A stretch of 23,218 nt of DNA from positions 1-23,218 of the forward strand of contig DATKLX010000034.1 of assembly GCA_035542155.1 (NCBI GenBank), written 5' to 3'. Position numbers and translations under genes: made by a program. Every line of letters begins with the position of its first letter. Positions within the stretch are counted from its first letter, which is position 1. Positions 21,348-23,218 of this stretch are shown here, piece by piece. This DNA is from DATKLX01 sp035542155 (lineage in GTDB: Bacteria; Chloroflexota; Anaerolineae; Anaerolineales; Anaerolineaceae). The notes under the pieces were generated by a model that did no database searches, was not told the origin of the DNA, and worked only from the letters and a program-made list of their open reading frames with translations.

Positions 21348-22570
21348 TACGTTGGGTTTAACATGTGGACCAGGCGGTCGATGACGGCTTCCGCAACTTC
21401 GGCTTTGGTGGCCAGGGGGAGCTGTTCCCGACTTCCGTCCGGGTAGAGGAGGGTTACCCGGTTGGTATCCACGGAGAACCCGGCGTCAGCGGCGGAGACG
21501 TCGTTGGCGACGATCAGGTCCAGCATCTTGGCCCGCAGCTTGACGGCGGCGTTCTCGAGAAGGTTCTGGGTTTCGGCAGCAAAACCGATCACCACCCGTG
21601 GGCAGGATTCGGCGCCAACCCGCCGGGCAACGAGGGTGGCAAGGATATCTGGGGTGGGCTCGAGGGTGATCTGGGAGAGTCCCTGCTCTTTTTTGATTTT
21701 TTGGTGAGCGGGATTCACCGGGCGAAAATCGGCCACGGCGGCGGCCATGACCAGCGCATCCGCGTCCTGGGTTTCGACCAGTACGGCGTCCAGCATCTCC
21801 TGGGCGGTGCGAACATTCACGATACGCGCGCCGGCCGGCGCCGGCAGGGAAACCGGGGCAGAGATCAACACAGTTTCCGCGCCGGAAGCGAGGGCAGCGT
21901 CGACCAGGGCATAGCCTTGTTTCCCCGAGGAGCGGTTGGTTATCGCGCGGACGGGATCGATGGGCTCCTGGGTTCCACCAGCGGTAATCACAATCTTACG
22001 CCCTGCCAGCGGGCCGTCTCTGGCCAGGATCAGGCGAATGTGGGCAACGATCTCAGCCGGCTCGACCATACGACCGACGCCAACCAGCCCGGAAGCGAGG
22101 TGGCCGGAAGCCGGCCCGACGATCGTCGCGCCGCGCTGGCGAAGGATCTCCACGTTGGCCTGGGTGGCCGGGTGCCCGAACATCCCCGCGTCCATGGCCG
22201 GGGCGACCAACAGCGGGCAGCGGGCGGCGAGCGCGGCCACACTCAAGAGATTATCGGCGATGCCGTGAGCCAGCCTGGCGATGGTGTTGGCCGAAGCGGG
22301 GGCGATCACCAGCAGATCGCCGGCGCGGCCCAGGCCGATGTGAGTGACGTGGCCTTCCCCGCCCCACAGATCCGCGTCAATGTAGGCCTTACGCCCCGTC
22401 ACAGACTGGAAGGTCAGGGGGGTGACGAACTCCAGCGCTGACTGGGTGAGAATGACGTCGACCTGGGCACCGGCCTGGGTGAGCTTCGAGGCGAGCTCGG
22501 CCGCCTTATAGGCCGCGATGGAGCCGGTGACGCCCAGCAATATGGTTTTTCCCTGGATTGGGTCAGTCAT
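21347..22570 (-). CDS. coaBC: Bifunctional phosphopantothenoylcysteine decarboxylase / phosphopantothenate-cysteine ligase
   Basis: A 407-residue fusion that catalyses two successive steps of coenzyme A synthesis. The FMN-dependent decarboxylase CoaC (about 1-185) has GVTGSIAAYKA (13-23), catalytic His77 (THIGL), PASANTIA and GIADNLLS. Its substrate-binding motif reads PAMDAGM (124-130), with Asp127 where PAMN is classical. The CTP-dependent ligase CoaB (about 190-407) has ITAGGTQEPIDPVR (195-208), NRSSGKQG (212-219), AAAVADFRP, and the KIKK lysines near 289. Length is normal. The start at 22570 overlaps the end of coaX by 8 bases and has only a weak ribosome site, so it is probably translated by coupling. 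The last codons run into an inverted repeat that supplies the TAG stop. Confidence 0.95.
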   Translation of the reverse strand: MTDPIQGKTILLGVTGSIAAYKAAELASKLTQAGAQVDVILTQSALEFVTPLTFQSVTGRKAYIDADLWGGEGHVTHIGLGRAGDLLVIAPASANTIARLAHGIADNLLSVAALAARCPLLVAPAMDAGMFGHPATQANVEILRQRGATIVGPASGHLASGLVGVGRMVEPAEIVAHIRLILARDGPLAGRKIVITAGGTQEPIDPVRAITNRSSGKQGYALVDAALASGAETVLISAPVSLPAPAGARIVNVRTAQEMLDAVLVETQDADALVMAAAVADFRPVNPAHQKIKKEQGLSQITLEPTPDILATLVARRVGAESCPRVVIGFAAETQNLLENAAVKLRAKMLDLIVANDVSAADAGFSVDTNRVTLLYPDGSREQLPLATKAEVAEAVIDRLVHMLNPT

Positions 22571-23218
22571 GGTCCCGGTTTAGCTCCCAGATAATGCGCA
22601 ATCCTTCGAGGGTTAGCCACGGCGCGTGGATCTGGATTTGATCGGTTTGAGGAGCGATGACCTCGGCCAGGCCGCCGGTTGCGATTACTTTCATCTCGGG
22701 TCCAAGCTCGCGACGGAAGCGGGCAATCATCCCTTCCGTCATGGCTACATAGCCGTTGACCAGGCCGGACTGCATGGCGTGGACGGTGTTCCGTCCGATC
22801 ACCGAGGGAGGGACCTGCAGGTCAACGCGGGGGAGCTTCGAGGTGCGGTGAAAGAGTGCGTCCGCGGCGATTCCCAGCCCAGCGGCGATGGCCCCGCCCA
22901 GGTAATCTCCGTTTTTGTTGATCGCGTTGAACGTGGTGGCGGTGCCAAAATCGACGATGCAGGCCGGCCCGCCGTAGAGGCGTTGGACCGCGGCCGCGTC
23001 GCAGATGCGATCCGCGCCGACCGCGCTGGGATCGTCATACAGAATGGTGACACCGGTCTTGATATCACAGCAGACGAGGAAGGGCGGCTGGTTCAGGTAC
23101 GATTGGCAGGCCTGGATGATGCGGCGGGTGATCGGCGGAACGACCGAGGCCAGGGAAACGCCGGTTAGATCCTGGGGCGAGCAGCCGACGTGCTCCAGCA
23201 GCCCGAGAAACTGCAAGC
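22563..23218 (-). CDS. coaX: Type III pantothenate kinase, 5' end beyond the window
   Basis: At least 217 residues of a CoaX kinase, which phosphorylates pantothenate in the first step of coenzyme A synthesis. Visible motifs are SVVPPITRRI, TGVTILYDDPSAVGADR (with the conserved ADR), IVDFGTATTFNAI, GGAIAAGLGIAADALF and ATGGLAEVI. Type III enzymes are about 255-260 residues. The missing part is about the first 40-45, including the N-terminal DxGNTxxxxG phosphate loop, and should lie just right of the window. The frame is open to the window edge; the leftmost TTG at 23216 is not a real start. It overlaps coaBC by 8 bases, giving a two-gene CoA synthesis unit. Confidence 0.93.
   Translation of the reverse strand, partial: LQFLGLLEHVGCSPQDLTGVSLASVVPPITRRIIQACQSYLNQPPFLVCCDIKTGVTILYDDPSAVGADRICDAAAVQRLYGGPACIVDFGTATTFNAINKNGDYLGGAIAAGLGIAADALFHRTSKLPRVDLQVPPSVIGRNTVHAMQSGLVNGYVAMTEGMIARFRRELGPEMKVIATGGLAEVIAPQTDQIQIHAPWLTLEGLRIIWELNRDHD

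Noticed and set aside
1..23218. Search for defence systems, CRISPR arrays, integrases, transposases, toxin-antitoxin pairs or biosynthetic clusters
   Set aside because: Every frame above about 200 codons that is not a shadow belongs to a recognisable housekeeping, respiratory or envelope family. Nothing supports a mobile or defence island.

Overview
The window looks like ordinary chromosomal DNA of a GC-rich, probably monoderm-like bacterium, most likely a member of the Chloroflexota (Anaerolineae-type). This is inferred from style, not from a marker gene: lipoproteins and a VIT/VWA surface protein with Pro/Thr/Ser-rich linkers, a DUF3048 lipoprotein, a short-Q-loop cytochrome bd with its CydDC exporter, and a coaX-coaBC pair. 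No phage, transposase, CRISPR array, tRNA or rRNA was seen.

Layout, left to right. (1) 1-2750, plus strand: a short-chain dehydrogenase with a long helical C-terminal extension, then a secreted beta-propeller (lactonase-like) protein. Each is preceded by a structured 5' leader. A strong bidirectional terminator (2777-2808) closes this block. (2) 2826-11291, minus strand: the cytochrome bd operon cydA-cydB-cydD-cydC, tightly packed, with a clear promoter ahead of cydA. Downstream on the same strand is a VIT+VWA surface protein. (3) 11556-14138, plus strand: prfA-prmC-tsaC, a translation operon (release factor 1, its glutamine methyltransferase, and threonylcarbamoyl-AMP synthase), with an extended -10 promoter and an intrinsic terminator. 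(4) 14266-17880: a membrane-anchored PD40/TolB-like beta-propeller (minus) divergent from a GH36-type alpha-galactosidase (plus), sharing a promoter region of about 50 bp. (5) 17964-21042, minus strand: three envelope or housekeeping genes (DUF3048 lipoprotein, calcineurin-like phosphoesterase, DUF4349 lipoprotein) with signs of separate transcription units. (6) 21347-23218, minus strand: coaX (cut by the window edge) overlapping coaBC, successive steps of coenzyme A synthesis.

The genes form two well-defined functional modules. In one, the bd quinol oxidase CydAB is encoded with the CydDC thiol exporter needed for its haem assembly. In the other, RF1 is encoded with PrmC, which methylates the Gln of its GGQ motif, and with TsaC, which starts tRNA t6A synthesis. 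I found no convincing undescribed multi-gene system. The points most worth a second look are the two structured leaders (47-119 and 1566-1610), the SDR with an apparently shortened active-site loop, the missing canonical start for the conserved N-terminus of cydD, a compact divergent promoter that may give a leaderless mRNA, and an inverted repeat that supplies the coaBC stop codon.
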